Below, one piece after another: positions 18,413-26,922 of a stretch of DNA of 64,000 bases. A program made the translations under genes and the position numbers. Position 1 is the first letter of the stretch; every line of letters begins with the position of its first letter. Under the pieces are notes generated by a model. It saw nothing but the letters and a program-made list of their open reading frames with translations. It did no database searches and had not been told where the DNA came from. The stretch comes from Synechococcus sp. PCC 7336 (GTDB lineage: Bacteria > Cyanobacteriota > Cyanobacteriia > Thermostichales > PCC-7336), in assembly GCF_000332275.1 (NCBI RefSeq), contig NZ_CM001776.1, positions 3,103,737-3,167,736 on the forward strand, read 5' to 3'.

Positions 18413-18613
18413 TCATGAGTGACCTGTAATTTTATCAAATATTGAATACCCTGTCATCAAGAAAGCCAGTATCGTAATGAAGTCAAGCAAAATTACGACT
18501 GCGGGATTAATGGGGAAGAAAAGGTAATTCAATTTGGCAAAAATAGTAATCAATAGCAATATGCCAAAGACCGGTGCAATCACATACTGCAGAACCTCTA
18601 TAAAAGTTCGCAT
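18413..18613 (-). CDS. Small two-helix membrane protein, unknown
   Basis: 66 residues, almost entirely two membrane helices (VLQYVIAPVFGILLLITIFA and VVILLDFITILAFLMTGYSIF). ATG 18613 has a good ribosome site (GAGGTGGG) five bases upstream; an in-frame ATG at 18637 has none. No family recognised. It is monocistronic, downstream of and opposite to the pentapeptide gene. Confidence 0.6.
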   Translation of the reverse strand: MRTFIEVLQYVIAPVFGILLLITIFAKLNYLFFPINPAVVILLDFITILAFLMTGYSIFDKITGHS

Positions 18614-18776
18614 GAAACCCACCTCTTTATGTGACATTCATGGATAGGCTCTCACTATATTAATATTGTAGATCTTTTAAGAAGCTCGGCCGATGAGATA
18701 GCCAGCTATCTATTGACAAATCTGACAAATCCACTTCCATCAGATGCGTCCTTTCGAGTCAGTTGTCGCACTTGCG

Positions 18777-19817
18777 TCAACCGCTCTCCGCCTGCTGGCG
18801 AATTAATGCCTGTACGCGACCGATGGTTGGATTGAGCTCGTAGCTGTGCCGTTTTGGATGCGCTAAATAGGCCCGTTGCTCCTCCTCAATCATCGCTACA
18901 TCCTGGGCCACCAAACCATCCAACATCTTTTGTGCGGCCCCAAAACAGAGGTTCTTAATCCAGCGACGGAACCCGCTCGGGAGTTTGTGCAGACGCCGGA
19001 AAGCATGGAGAGACGTGAAGTGGAGCAGATAGGCACGGGTGTGGGTTGCGCTGACGGGGCAAAACAGACAGACGATTTTGAAGTCTTTGCCCAAGGTTGC
19101 AACCCAGTTTGGGTAAAGGTAGCTGACATCCAAGGGTTCGGGGTGGAGGCGGCGCAAAGAGGGGAAGAAAAGTTGGCTGATGGAATAGATTTTGTCGATG
19201 CGGTAGTAGCTTTGGGCGTTGTAATGGGCATCGACGCGAGTGTCACTGGCTTCGAGCTGGGCGAGGACGGGGTCGGCCCAGGCTTGCAGATCGGCGTGGA
19301 GGTGGCCGTGACACATGTCCATCAAGTTCTCGATTAAGAACGAGAAGTGGGCTTGGGTGTCGATCGCCGAAACAGTTGCAATGTAATTGAGATGTTCCCA
19401 TTCTTCCAGAGGCAGAGGGGCGATCGCCTCCGCCTTTTCCCCTTCGCCGGGAAAGACCCAAATAAACCCGTTTTGCTCCCGGACTGGATAGCGGCGAATG
19501 ACGCAATTGGGTAACTTTTGTCGGTCGGTCAAATAAGGGACGCTGACGCAGTGGCCATCCCCATTAAATTGCCAGCCGTGATAGGCACATTCGATCGCAT
19601 CCTCCACCACGCAACCGTGGCTGAGTTTGACCTGTCGGTGGGGACAGCGATCTTCTAAGGCGCGGATTGTGCCCTGGCGATCGCGATATAACATAATGGA
19701 CTGATGCCAAAGGATGACCGCATGGGGCCGAACGGTTACCTCGCTACTGCGAGCCACCGCATACCAATGGTTGAAACCAATGCCTGCTCGACGGATATCG
19801 ATCGAAGCCTCCAACAC
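18777..19817 (-). CDS. Rieske [2Fe-2S] non-heme iron oxygenase
   Basis: 346 residues with an N-terminal Rieske domain (CPHRQVKLSHG with CAYHGWQF, the C-x-H ... C-x-x-H ligands near residues 58-80) and a C-terminal catalytic domain whose iron site is suggested by ENLMDMCHGHLH near 163-174. Related cyanobacterial enzymes include chlorophyll-degrading and other aromatic-ring oxygenases; the substrate cannot be assigned. There is no C-terminal membrane anchor of the PaO type. It is monocistronic. Confidence 0.87.
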   Translation of the reverse strand: MLEASIDIRRAGIGFNHWYAVARSSEVTVRPHAVILWHQSIMLYRDRQGTIRALEDRCPHRQVKLSHGCVVEDAIECAYHGWQFNGDGHCVSVPYLTDRQKLPNCVIRRYPVREQNGFIWVFPGEGEKAEAIAPLPLEEWEHLNYIATVSAIDTQAHFSFLIENLMDMCHGHLHADLQAWADPVLAQLEASDTRVDAHYNAQSYYRIDKIYSISQLFFPSLRRLHPEPLDVSYLYPNWVATLGKDFKIVCLFCPVSATHTRAYLLHFTSLHAFRRLHKLPSGFRRWIKNLCFGAAQKMLDGLVAQDVAMIEEEQRAYLAHPKRHSYELNPTIGRVQALIRQQAESG

Positions 19818-19994
19818 CTACAGATATCGATGGAAACGTATTTGTGGCGATCGCGTGCTTTTCAAGTCGCCCAACCTAACCTTATCCAATCGTCTGGCTT
19901 AATCTGCCAAACGCAGATAGAAGTAGTAATGTCCAGAGCGATTGAAACGTTTGAGTTCGTGCGTCCTAATGAGGTTAATGTTCGCAGTCAGTAT

Positions 19995-20020
19995 AAAAAA
20001 AGACCGGGTGCAGAGCACCC
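19995..20020 (-). terminator. Rho-independent terminator of pilT
   Basis: On the minus strand GGGTGC-TCT-GCACCC is followed by GGTC and seven T. It sits 48 bases past the pilT stop codon. Confidence 0.88.
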
Positions 20021-20067
20021 AGCCCATTCTTCAGAGGAAGGAGACACCCACAGAATCGCGATCGCCT

Positions 20068-21612
20068 CTAGAGGCGGCCCCGCAACATCTGACTCATTTC
20101 GTTGGGGCGCGGCGATGCCTCCTCGGCTATTTCAGCGGTGATGCGCCCCTCTTCATAGAGGGCAAATAGAGATTGATTCATGGTCTGCATACCGTCAAAG
20201 GTAGACTGCGGAATCAGAGCTTCGATCTCGTCGATCGCCCCTCGCTTGATGTAGTCCTTCACCGCATCGGTATTGACCAAAATCTCGTGGGCGGCAGCCC
20301 GCTTGCCATCGTTGGTCTTGACCAATGTTTGGGCGATCGTTGCCACCATGGTCTCGGCAATTTGCAGGCGCATCGCCTCCTGCTCGTCGGGACTGTAAAT
20401 GTTGAGCAGGCGTTCGATGGTTTTGACCGCACTATTGGTGTGCAGCGTACCGAATACTAGGTGACCGGTCTGACCCGCCTTGAGCGCAGTATCGACGGTT
20501 TCGCGATCGCGCATCTCCCCAATCAGAATAATATCGGGATCTTCCCGCAGCGAGGCTTTGAGGGCATTGGCAAACTCTAAAGTATGAATGCCTACTTCCC
20601 GCTGGCGAATCATACTCTTTTTGCTGGAGTGGACAAATTCAACCGGGTCTTCAATGGAAATGATGTGCTTGGGCAGGGTCTTATTGATGAAATCGACCAT
20701 TGCCGCTAAGGTCGTGGACTTACCCGAACCCGTCGGCCCCGTGACTAGAACTAACCCCTTATGTTGCTGAGAGATATCCCGCAATACGTCCGGCAAATTG
20801 AGCTGCTCCATTGTCAAAATCGTCAGCGGGATCAGACGCAAGACCATCGCAGGCCCCAGCAATGATACGAAAACATTCACCCGGCAGCGCACCAGCTCTT
20901 CATATTGGATGGCGGTATCTAGCTCTAACTGGCGATCGAATTCCTCCACCTGCGCTTCGGGTATAGACTCTCGCAACCAGCTATAAAACACTTCAATGGT
21001 GGTGGGAGGATGGCTGCTGAGCACCATGTCGCCCCGCCCGCGAAAGCGAGGCACTTCGCCAACGCCCAGGTGAATATCGGAATAGTCGCTATCAAAAGCT
21101 TCTTGCACCAACTGACGCAGGGTGATGTGACCGGCGGCGAGCTTGGCAGCGGCAGGCTGAGCAGCCATTCCCGGTCGCATGGGAGGTCCGCCGGGGCGGG
21201 GAGCAGCAGGGACCGCTGCTGGGGATCTCGGAATCGCAGTTGGAGCCATGCTAGGCGGGGGGGGAGGGGCCATTGATGGCATGCCGGAGGGTGCAGCAGC
21301 AACGGGGGGTCCCATCGGAGCTTCGAGGATGCCGGGGGGAAGGGGAATTTGGGGGGGAGCCGGTTGGGCGGAGGGCATCGATCTGCGGGGCGCTCGCTGG
21401 GGCATGTCCTCGGCTAAGGTTTTGCTAATGGGGTCTAAAGCCGTATTGCCACTGTTGCCGTCGCTAGAGGACGACGACAAGGAAGGCATACCTTGCAATG
21501 GAGGGGGGAGAGGACTGGCCTTAGAGGCAGGCTGGGCGAGATCGCGGGGAGGGGGCGACCCATTCGAGTCGGCTAGGGTGGGCGGTAGGTTAGCGGCTGT
21601 GGGGTCGCTCAT
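20068..21612 (-). CDS. pilT: PilT, type IV pilus retraction ATPase with Pro-rich N-terminus
   Basis: Hexameric cytoplasmic ATPase that depolymerises type IV pili for twitching motility. The 514-residue protein has a Pro/Ala/Ser-rich extension of about 165 residues, then the PilT core: Walker A GPTGSGKSTT, Asp box SIEDPVEFVH, Walker B DPDIILIGEMRD and the His box GHLVFGTLHTNSA. The C-terminal AIRNLIRE-type motif is not obvious; the tail is RPNEMSQMLRGRL as in cyanobacterial PilT1. The extension is much longer than in proteobacterial PilT. The terminator follows directly. Confidence 0.93.
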   Translation of the reverse strand: MSDPTAANLPPTLADSNGSPPPRDLAQPASKASPLPPPLQGMPSLSSSSSDGNSGNTALDPISKTLAEDMPQRAPRRSMPSAQPAPPQIPLPPGILEAPMGPPVAAAPSGMPSMAPPPPPSMAPTAIPRSPAAVPAAPRPGGPPMRPGMAAQPAAAKLAAGHITLRQLVQEAFDSDYSDIHLGVGEVPRFRGRGDMVLSSHPPTTIEVFYSWLRESIPEAQVEEFDRQLELDTAIQYEELVRCRVNVFVSLLGPAMVLRLIPLTILTMEQLNLPDVLRDISQQHKGLVLVTGPTGSGKSTTLAAMVDFINKTLPKHIISIEDPVEFVHSSKKSMIRQREVGIHTLEFANALKASLREDPDIILIGEMRDRETVDTALKAGQTGHLVFGTLHTNSAVKTIERLLNIYSPDEQEAMRLQIAETMVATIAQTLVKTNDGKRAAAHEILVNTDAVKDYIKRGAIDEIEALIPQSTFDGMQTMNQSLFALYEEGRITAEIAEEASPRPNEMSQMLRGRL

Positions 21613-21808
21613 CAGACCTCTTCCTCGGATATGGTGGCTGCTGTCCTGCTCGCTGGCGGCATCGTTCGTCTTGAATTGCGTAGATGTCTGAGGGACAGTC
21701 TATGCAATCGGTAATGACTGGCGATTGTGCAATCGATTGATATTGTGCGACTCAATTGATATCGAGCAGTAGGGTGATGGGTAAAGATAACGCTAGTCTA
21801 CCCACGGC

Positions 21809-23002
21809 TTAGGATAACGATTCCAGCAGATTGAAGAGCTGGCGGGCAATGCGTTGAGAAGCCCCTGGCGGTCCCATGCGGCGGCGGGCGTTCTCTTGCA
21901 AGCGCGGCGGGCGACCCAGGAGGGTGACAATCTGGCGTGCGGCAGCTTCGGGGTTGGGGGTCAGGAATAGGCTGGGGCCGAGTAGTCGCTGTTGGGCTTC
22001 TGCAAAAGCGGGGGTGAATTGGGGGCCTTGGCCGGGTAGGGTGACGACGGGTTTGCCGAGACCGACACATTGTTCGCTGGCAGTACCTGCCATAGCGATC
22101 GCCACATTGGCGCGGTGCAGGCAACTGCCAAATTGATGGCGCATGAGGGTGATGGGGGACAGGTGTTGGGGCCATCGTTGCTGCAGCTCTCGCTCGTCGA
22201 GACTGGTCGCGATCGCGGCATAGAAGGCGGGCGGCTGGGTAGGGGGCGGCTGGAGCTGACCCAGACAGCCAGCCACTTCGGCCATTAAGGCAAAGTTGCG
22301 ATAGGCTTCGGGGGGGCGAGAGCCGGGTAGCAGTAGAATTGCGGGGCGATCGGAGGGGATGTCAGCCAGGGGCGGGGCGGGGTTGAGACCGTCCATCATC
22401 GGATTGCCCAGATCGAAGACGGGCAGTCTGTATTGCTTGAGGATTTCGGCCGTGAGGCGATCGCGGGGGAATGTGGCCAGACAGTGGGGAGATCGCATCA
22501 GCCACCGTTCCCAGGGTAGGTAAACCGAACAGGGGGGCAGCCTCAGCACCGATTCTCGAAATTGGTTCCAACCGGAGTAAGGGCCGTCTTCATTGCGCAA
22601 ATAATAATCGGATTTGGCTGTGCCGATAAAGGCATAGCGGGCACCGCTCCAGCGGGCGAAGGCTTGCACGACGATATCCCCCACTGCTAAGACCAGATCC
22701 AACTTGCCTCCCCATTGCTTGAGAGTTTGCAACTGCCTCCAAGTCAGCCCCCCCAATCCCCCTTTGAGATCCCGCCAAAATTGTCGAATATCCATATAGA
22801 CAAAACCGCCGGACGGCATCGCTTGTACCGGACCGACGATCTCGATATCCAAGTTGCGATAGGCCTGTCCTACCCCCACCACCGGCAGTGCTGAGACTTC
22901 CGCGCCCAGTTGCCGCAATTCTACTGCGACACGGCTAGCAATATGGTCTTCGCCGTGGCCGTTACTCAAACACAAAATACGAGGTGCGGGTTTGGCTGAC
23001 AC
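21809..23002 (-). CDS. LpxB-related glycosyltransferase-like protein (cyanobacterial)
   Basis: 397 residues, similar to the cyanobacterial 'lipid-A-disaccharide synthase-related' family, a GT-B fold. The N-terminus has LCLSNGHGEDHIASRVAVEL, then DLVLAVGDIVVQAFA and YAFIGTAKSDYYLR. The C-terminal half has the nucleotide-sugar-site-like stretch MAGTASEQCVGLGKPVVTLPGQGPQF. The true substrate is unknown, and many cyanobacteria with this gene lack canonical lipid A. It is monocistronic, divergent from the DUF3386 gene. Confidence 0.82.
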   Translation of the reverse strand: MSAKPAPRILCLSNGHGEDHIASRVAVELRQLGAEVSALPVVGVGQAYRNLDIEIVGPVQAMPSGGFVYMDIRQFWRDLKGGLGGLTWRQLQTLKQWGGKLDLVLAVGDIVVQAFARWSGARYAFIGTAKSDYYLRNEDGPYSGWNQFRESVLRLPPCSVYLPWERWLMRSPHCLATFPRDRLTAEILKQYRLPVFDLGNPMMDGLNPAPPLADIPSDRPAILLLPGSRPPEAYRNFALMAEVAGCLGQLQPPPTQPPAFYAAIATSLDERELQQRWPQHLSPITLMRHQFGSCLHRANVAIAMAGTASEQCVGLGKPVVTLPGQGPQFTPAFAEAQQRLLGPSLFLTPNPEAAARQIVTLLGRPPRLQENARRRMGPPGASQRIARQLFNLLESLS

Positions 23003-23126
23003 TGGGGGGATTGCGAGGGAATATCAGCAGTATAGGGGTCGCAGTCATTGTTTGACCGAGTTGGCGCGCACCCCGATCGCCCTTTAGGATGATTCAAGAC
23101 CTTGCAAGCAAGTGAGTCGAATTGCC

Positions 23127-23831
23127 ATGACTACCACTGTCGATCGCGGCCAGCAGGCGCGCGAGTTATTCAAACAGGCTTACGAAAATCGATATACCTG
23201 GGACAACAATTTTCCCGGTTACAGTGCGGACTTCGAGTTAGAGATTGGCTATGACACCCCGCTGGGGCGATCGGGCGATAAGGTGCTGGCGGCGGGAACC
23301 TATACTGGCTCGGTTTCGGTACCGGCAGATCTGAGCGATTTGAATGGCATTGAGGTTAGCGGTGTCAGCGATCCTCTAGCAGCCGAGTGGATCGTCAATC
23401 AGATTAAAGATGTCATTACCCATCGCAAGCGCTCCGATTTTGAGTCGGCCCACGGCAAGCACGAGTTTGCTCTGGGTGGAGAGGCAGATGCCACTGGGGC
23501 AGTGCCAATCTCGGTGGGCGGCGATGCAATGGGTTCTCACTACAAAATTCGCGATCGCCAAGTGGTGCAAGTCTCCCGCACGATGGGACGGATGTCGTTT
23601 GTTATCAACCACCTGGATAAGCTGGAAACCGAAACGGGGTATGTGTCTACGGCATACACGGCTGTTTTTACCGATCCCGAGTCTGGTGAAGTCCTCAACC
23701 AGCTCAAGTTTGAGGATAGTTACGCAGAGTATGGTGGCTATCACTTGATGGCGCAGCAAATTGTGAAGGGACAATCGAAAGGGAAGCCGTCTTATACGCG
23801 AGTCACCTTTTCGAATATTCAGATCGGTTAA
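23127..23831 (+). CDS. DUF3386-family protein
   Basis: 234 residues. The opening ARELFKQAYENRYTWDNNFPGYSAD is the hallmark of the cyanobacterial DUF3386 family. It lacks signal peptide or membrane segments. Function unknown. ATG 23127 was chosen; a GTG at 23112 is possible. A terminator follows. Confidence 0.82.
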   Translation: MTTTVDRGQQARELFKQAYENRYTWDNNFPGYSADFELEIGYDTPLGRSGDKVLAAGTYTGSVSVPADLSDLNGIEVSGVSDPLAAEWIVNQIKDVITHRKRSDFESAHGKHEFALGGEADATGAVPISVGGDAMGSHYKIRDRQVVQVSRTMGRMSFVINHLDKLETETGYVSTAYTAVFTDPESGEVLNQLKFEDSYAEYGGYHLMAQQIVKGQSKGKPSYTRVTFSNIQIG

Positions 23832-23891
23832 GTTTCAGATTGCTTAAGTTTCAGATCGCTTAAGTCCTTGCAATGGACTGAAAACCTCTGC

Positions 23892-23923
23892 AAAAGGCAC
23901 CTGCAGTTGTAGGTGTCTTTTTT
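23892..23923 (+). terminator. Rho-independent terminator
   Basis: AAAAGGCACCT (23892-23902) pairs with AGGTGTCTTTT (23911-23921), one G-U pair, with a run of six T (23918-23923). It follows the DUF3386 gene. Confidence 0.85.
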
Positions 23924-24046
23924 ACATAGATGCCTTTTTTACATCGACTCGAAGCCAGTATCTTTGAAAAGACGGCAAGAAACGGGTGGCTTTGAGCCTG
24001 CGCCATCACTAGGATCGGATCGTAGGCGCATTACCGTACTGCTAGT

Positions 24047-24928
24047 ATGAGTCCGATCGCCAATCCCAACCTGCAAAATGATAGTGACTACGAGCGCATC
24101 GCCCGCGCGATTGCGTTCGTGCGAGAAAACCATCTCAGCCAGCCCGACCTAGCGACTGTAGCCCGACAAGTCCATCTCAGCCAGCACCACTTCCAAAAGG
24201 TATTTACCCGCTGGGTCGGTATCAGCCCCAAGAAGTTTTTACAATATCTCACCATCGAGTACGCCAAATCGAAACTTGCCGAAACCCAGAATCTCTTCGA
24301 TCTAGCGATCGATGCCGGTCTCTCTGGTTCGGGACGACTGCACGAACTGTTTGTCACAATTGAGGCAATGTCGCCGGGGGAGTTCAAAGCTGCAGGAAAA
24401 GACTTACAGATTCGATATGGCATCCACCCGACTCCGTTCGGACAGGCGGCGATCGCCACTACCGATCGCGGCATCTGCAAGCTCAGCTTTTTAGGCGATC
24501 GCGCTCCGACAGAGGCCGAGCAATTACTGCAGCGAGAGTGGAGTCAGGCCGAGATTGTTTACGATCGCCAATCCACACAGGCGATCGCCGATAGTATTTT
24601 CGATCTCGGCCAGCTCGGCCAGCAAAAACCTCTAACCCTTTTAGTCAAAGGAACGAATTTTCAACTGCAGGTTTGGCGAGCCCTGCTCAAAATTCCATTT
24701 GGCAGCCTCGCGACCTATCAAACGATCGCAAATGCGATCGATCGTCCCACGGCCACAAGAGCCATTGGCAATGCCGTCGGCCATAACCCGATCGCCTACC
24801 TAATTCCCTGCCATCGCGTCATCCGAGCCTCGGGGGCACTCAGTGGCTATCGTTGGGGCGTCGATCGCAAAGCCGCCCTCCTGGGTTGGGAAGCCGCTCA
24901 GTTGTCGAAAATTGAAGAGACTGCTTGA
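24047..24928 (+). CDS. AraC-type regulator fused to O6-methylguanine-DNA methyltransferase (Ada-like)
   Basis: 293 residues: an AraC/XylS DNA-binding domain (about 15-115, with LATVARQVHLSQHHFQKVFTRW) joined to an Ogt/AGT suicide methyltransferase domain (about 125-285) with the active site NPIAYLIPCHRVI and the FQLQVWRALLKIPFG segment. The Ada N-terminal zinc domain that senses methylphosphotriesters is absent, so activation in the classic Ada way is unlikely; repair of O6-alkylguanine should remain. The next gene begins 88 bases on. Confidence 0.9.
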   Translation: MSPIANPNLQNDSDYERIARAIAFVRENHLSQPDLATVARQVHLSQHHFQKVFTRWVGISPKKFLQYLTIEYAKSKLAETQNLFDLAIDAGLSGSGRLHELFVTIEAMSPGEFKAAGKDLQIRYGIHPTPFGQAAIATTDRGICKLSFLGDRAPTEAEQLLQREWSQAEIVYDRQSTQAIADSIFDLGQLGQQKPLTLLVKGTNFQLQVWRALLKIPFGSLATYQTIANAIDRPTATRAIGNAVGHNPIAYLIPCHRVIRASGALSGYRWGVDRKAALLGWEAAQLSKIEETA

Positions 24929-25016
24929 GGAGGGGCTCGGATTGTGGGAAGTTCTACGAGCTATCTTCTCCCTATCGCTTACAATCACTATTTATCGATC
25001 CCTAACAGGAACTGTG

Positions 25017-26909
25017 ATGGCCGGACCAGGCAAGTTAGCAGGCGATGAAAAGCGATGCATCTACGATTTGGTGGCATTTCAAGCACGGAGCAATCCAGAG
25101 GCGATCGCCATTGCGGCACCCGGGCATACCCCGCTGTCCTATCGAGAATTGTTAGAGCAGATTCACTGTATCGCTGACAAGCTAAACGCCATTGGGGTGG
25201 GACGTAACGACCGGGTGGCGATCGTCTTGCCCAATGGCCCGGAAATGGCTGTGGCTTTTTTGGCGATCGCCAGTAGCGCGACTTGCGCCCCCCTCAACCC
25301 CGCCTATCGCCAATCGGAGTATGACTTTTATCTATCCGATCTCGATGCCAAAGCCCTGATTGTTCGGTCGGGTATTGCCGTCCCTGCTGTGGAGGTCGCC
25401 CGCAAAAAAGGTATTCCTCTCCTAGAACTTTCCCCCGTCAAACAAGCCGCCGCCGGTATCTTTCAGCTCCTAGGTGGAGAACCTCAACATCCCGACCGGG
25501 GCGGGATCGCCCAACCGGAAGATGTGGCATTAGTCCTGCATACTTCAGGAACGACCTCCCGTCCCAAAATGGTGCCACTGACCGGCCACAATCTCTGCAG
25601 CTCAGCCAACAATATTGCCGCAACGTTGAGGTTAGGAGCTGGCGATCGTTGCCTGAACGTAATGCCCCTGTTTCACATCCACGGACTAGTAGGGTCTTTG
25701 TTGTCCTCCCTCAATGCAGGAGCCAGCCTGGTTTGCACTCCCGGGTTCGACGCCATCCAATTCTTTGACTGGCTAGCAGAATTTCGCCCCACCTGGTACT
25801 CGGCAGTCCCCACTATGCACCAAGCCATTCTGGCACGAGCTGTAGATTGTCGCGACATCATTGCCCAATGCCCCCTTCGCTTCATTCGCGCTTCCTCCGC
25901 TCCATTGCCCCCCCAAGTCATGGCCGCATTGGAAGCCGTATTGAATGCCCCGGCGATCGAATCCTACGGCATGACCGAAGCCTCCCATCAGATGACGAGC
26001 AATCCCCTCCCGCCTCAAGCCCGCAAGCCTGGTTCGGTAGGGGTTGCGGCAGGACCGGAAGTGGCGATCGCGGATGAGGCTGGCCAATTACTCCCTGTTG
26101 GAGAAGTGGGAGAAATCGTCATCCGGGGAGCGAATGTGACCTCTGGCTATTACAACAATCCCGACGCCAATCACAGCGCCTTTACTGAGGGTTGGTTTCG
26201 CACTGGAGACCTGGGGTACTTCGATCGCGATCGCTACCTTTTTTTGCAAGGACGCATTAAAGAAATGATTAATCGAGGGGGGGAGAAGATTGCCCCGCGA
26301 GACATTGATGAGGTCTTGCTGAGCCATCCCGATGTGGCACAGGCAGTTGCCTTCGCAATGCCCCATCCGCAGTTAGGAGAAGATATTGCAGCGGCAGTGG
26401 TACTCCAGCCGAAGAGCTCTGCTACGTCAGCCGCGATTCGAGCCTATTTATTCCAACAGTTGGCCGACTTCAAAGTTCCCAGCCAAGTGGCGATCGTGGA
26501 TGATATCCCCAAGGGAGCTACGGGCAAATTACAGCGCCTTGGTTTGGCAGATAAGCTGGCGGACGTTCTGGTCGCACAATCTGTTGCCCCCCGCAATCCG
26601 CTGGAAAAAATCATCGCCGCGACAATTCAGGAGGTCTTGGATCTAGAAACGCTCAGCATTCACGATAACTTTTTCGCAATTGGGGGAGACTCGTTACGGG
26701 GTACCCAGGTCGTCAACCGTTTGAGAGCATTGTTTGGGATTGAGCTACCCCATACCATCCTGTTTCGCCATCTGACAGTGGCTGAGCTGGCTGAGGAACT
26801 TGCAGCTTTAACCCCTAGTTCCGAGGATATGGCAGCGGTCGCTGAAGTGCTATTAGAACTGGCAAAACTTCCTCCAGAAACCATTACGCAACTCATGAAT
26901 GAATTGTGA
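25017..26909 (+). CDS. Acyl-adenylating ligase fused to a carrier domain
   Basis: 630 residues. Residues about 20-515 form an AMP-dependent acyl/CoA ligase: LHTSGTTSRPKMVP (P-loop-like A3), YGMTEASHQM, WFRTGDLGYFD and the lysine in PKGATGKLQR. Residues about 525-600 are a phosphopantetheine carrier domain with the attachment serine at about 559 (GGDSLRG). The tail is a short helical stretch that may dock to a partner. The ligase part resembles oxalate/medium-chain CoA ligases. It probably activates an organic acid and loads it on its own carrier. ATG 25017 has AGGA upstream; the frame is open further 5'. It is the first gene of the operon running to 33.6 kb. Confidence 0.9.
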   Translation: MAGPGKLAGDEKRCIYDLVAFQARSNPEAIAIAAPGHTPLSYRELLEQIHCIADKLNAIGVGRNDRVAIVLPNGPEMAVAFLAIASSATCAPLNPAYRQSEYDFYLSDLDAKALIVRSGIAVPAVEVARKKGIPLLELSPVKQAAAGIFQLLGGEPQHPDRGGIAQPEDVALVLHTSGTTSRPKMVPLTGHNLCSSANNIAATLRLGAGDRCLNVMPLFHIHGLVGSLLSSLNAGASLVCTPGFDAIQFFDWLAEFRPTWYSAVPTMHQAILARAVDCRDIIAQCPLRFIRASSAPLPPQVMAALEAVLNAPAIESYGMTEASHQMTSNPLPPQARKPGSVGVAAGPEVAIADEAGQLLPVGEVGEIVIRGANVTSGYYNNPDANHSAFTEGWFRTGDLGYFDRDRYLFLQGRIKEMINRGGEKIAPRDIDEVLLSHPDVAQAVAFAMPHPQLGEDIAAAVVLQPKSSATSAAIRAYLFQQLADFKVPSQVAIVDDIPKGATGKLQRLGLADKLADVLVAQSVAPRNPLEKIIAATIQEVLDLETLSIHDNFFAIGGDSLRGTQVVNRLRALFGIELPHTILFRHLTVAELAEELAALTPSSEDMAAVAEVLLELAKLPPETITQLMNEL

Positions 26910-26922
26910 AAAGAGCCGCATA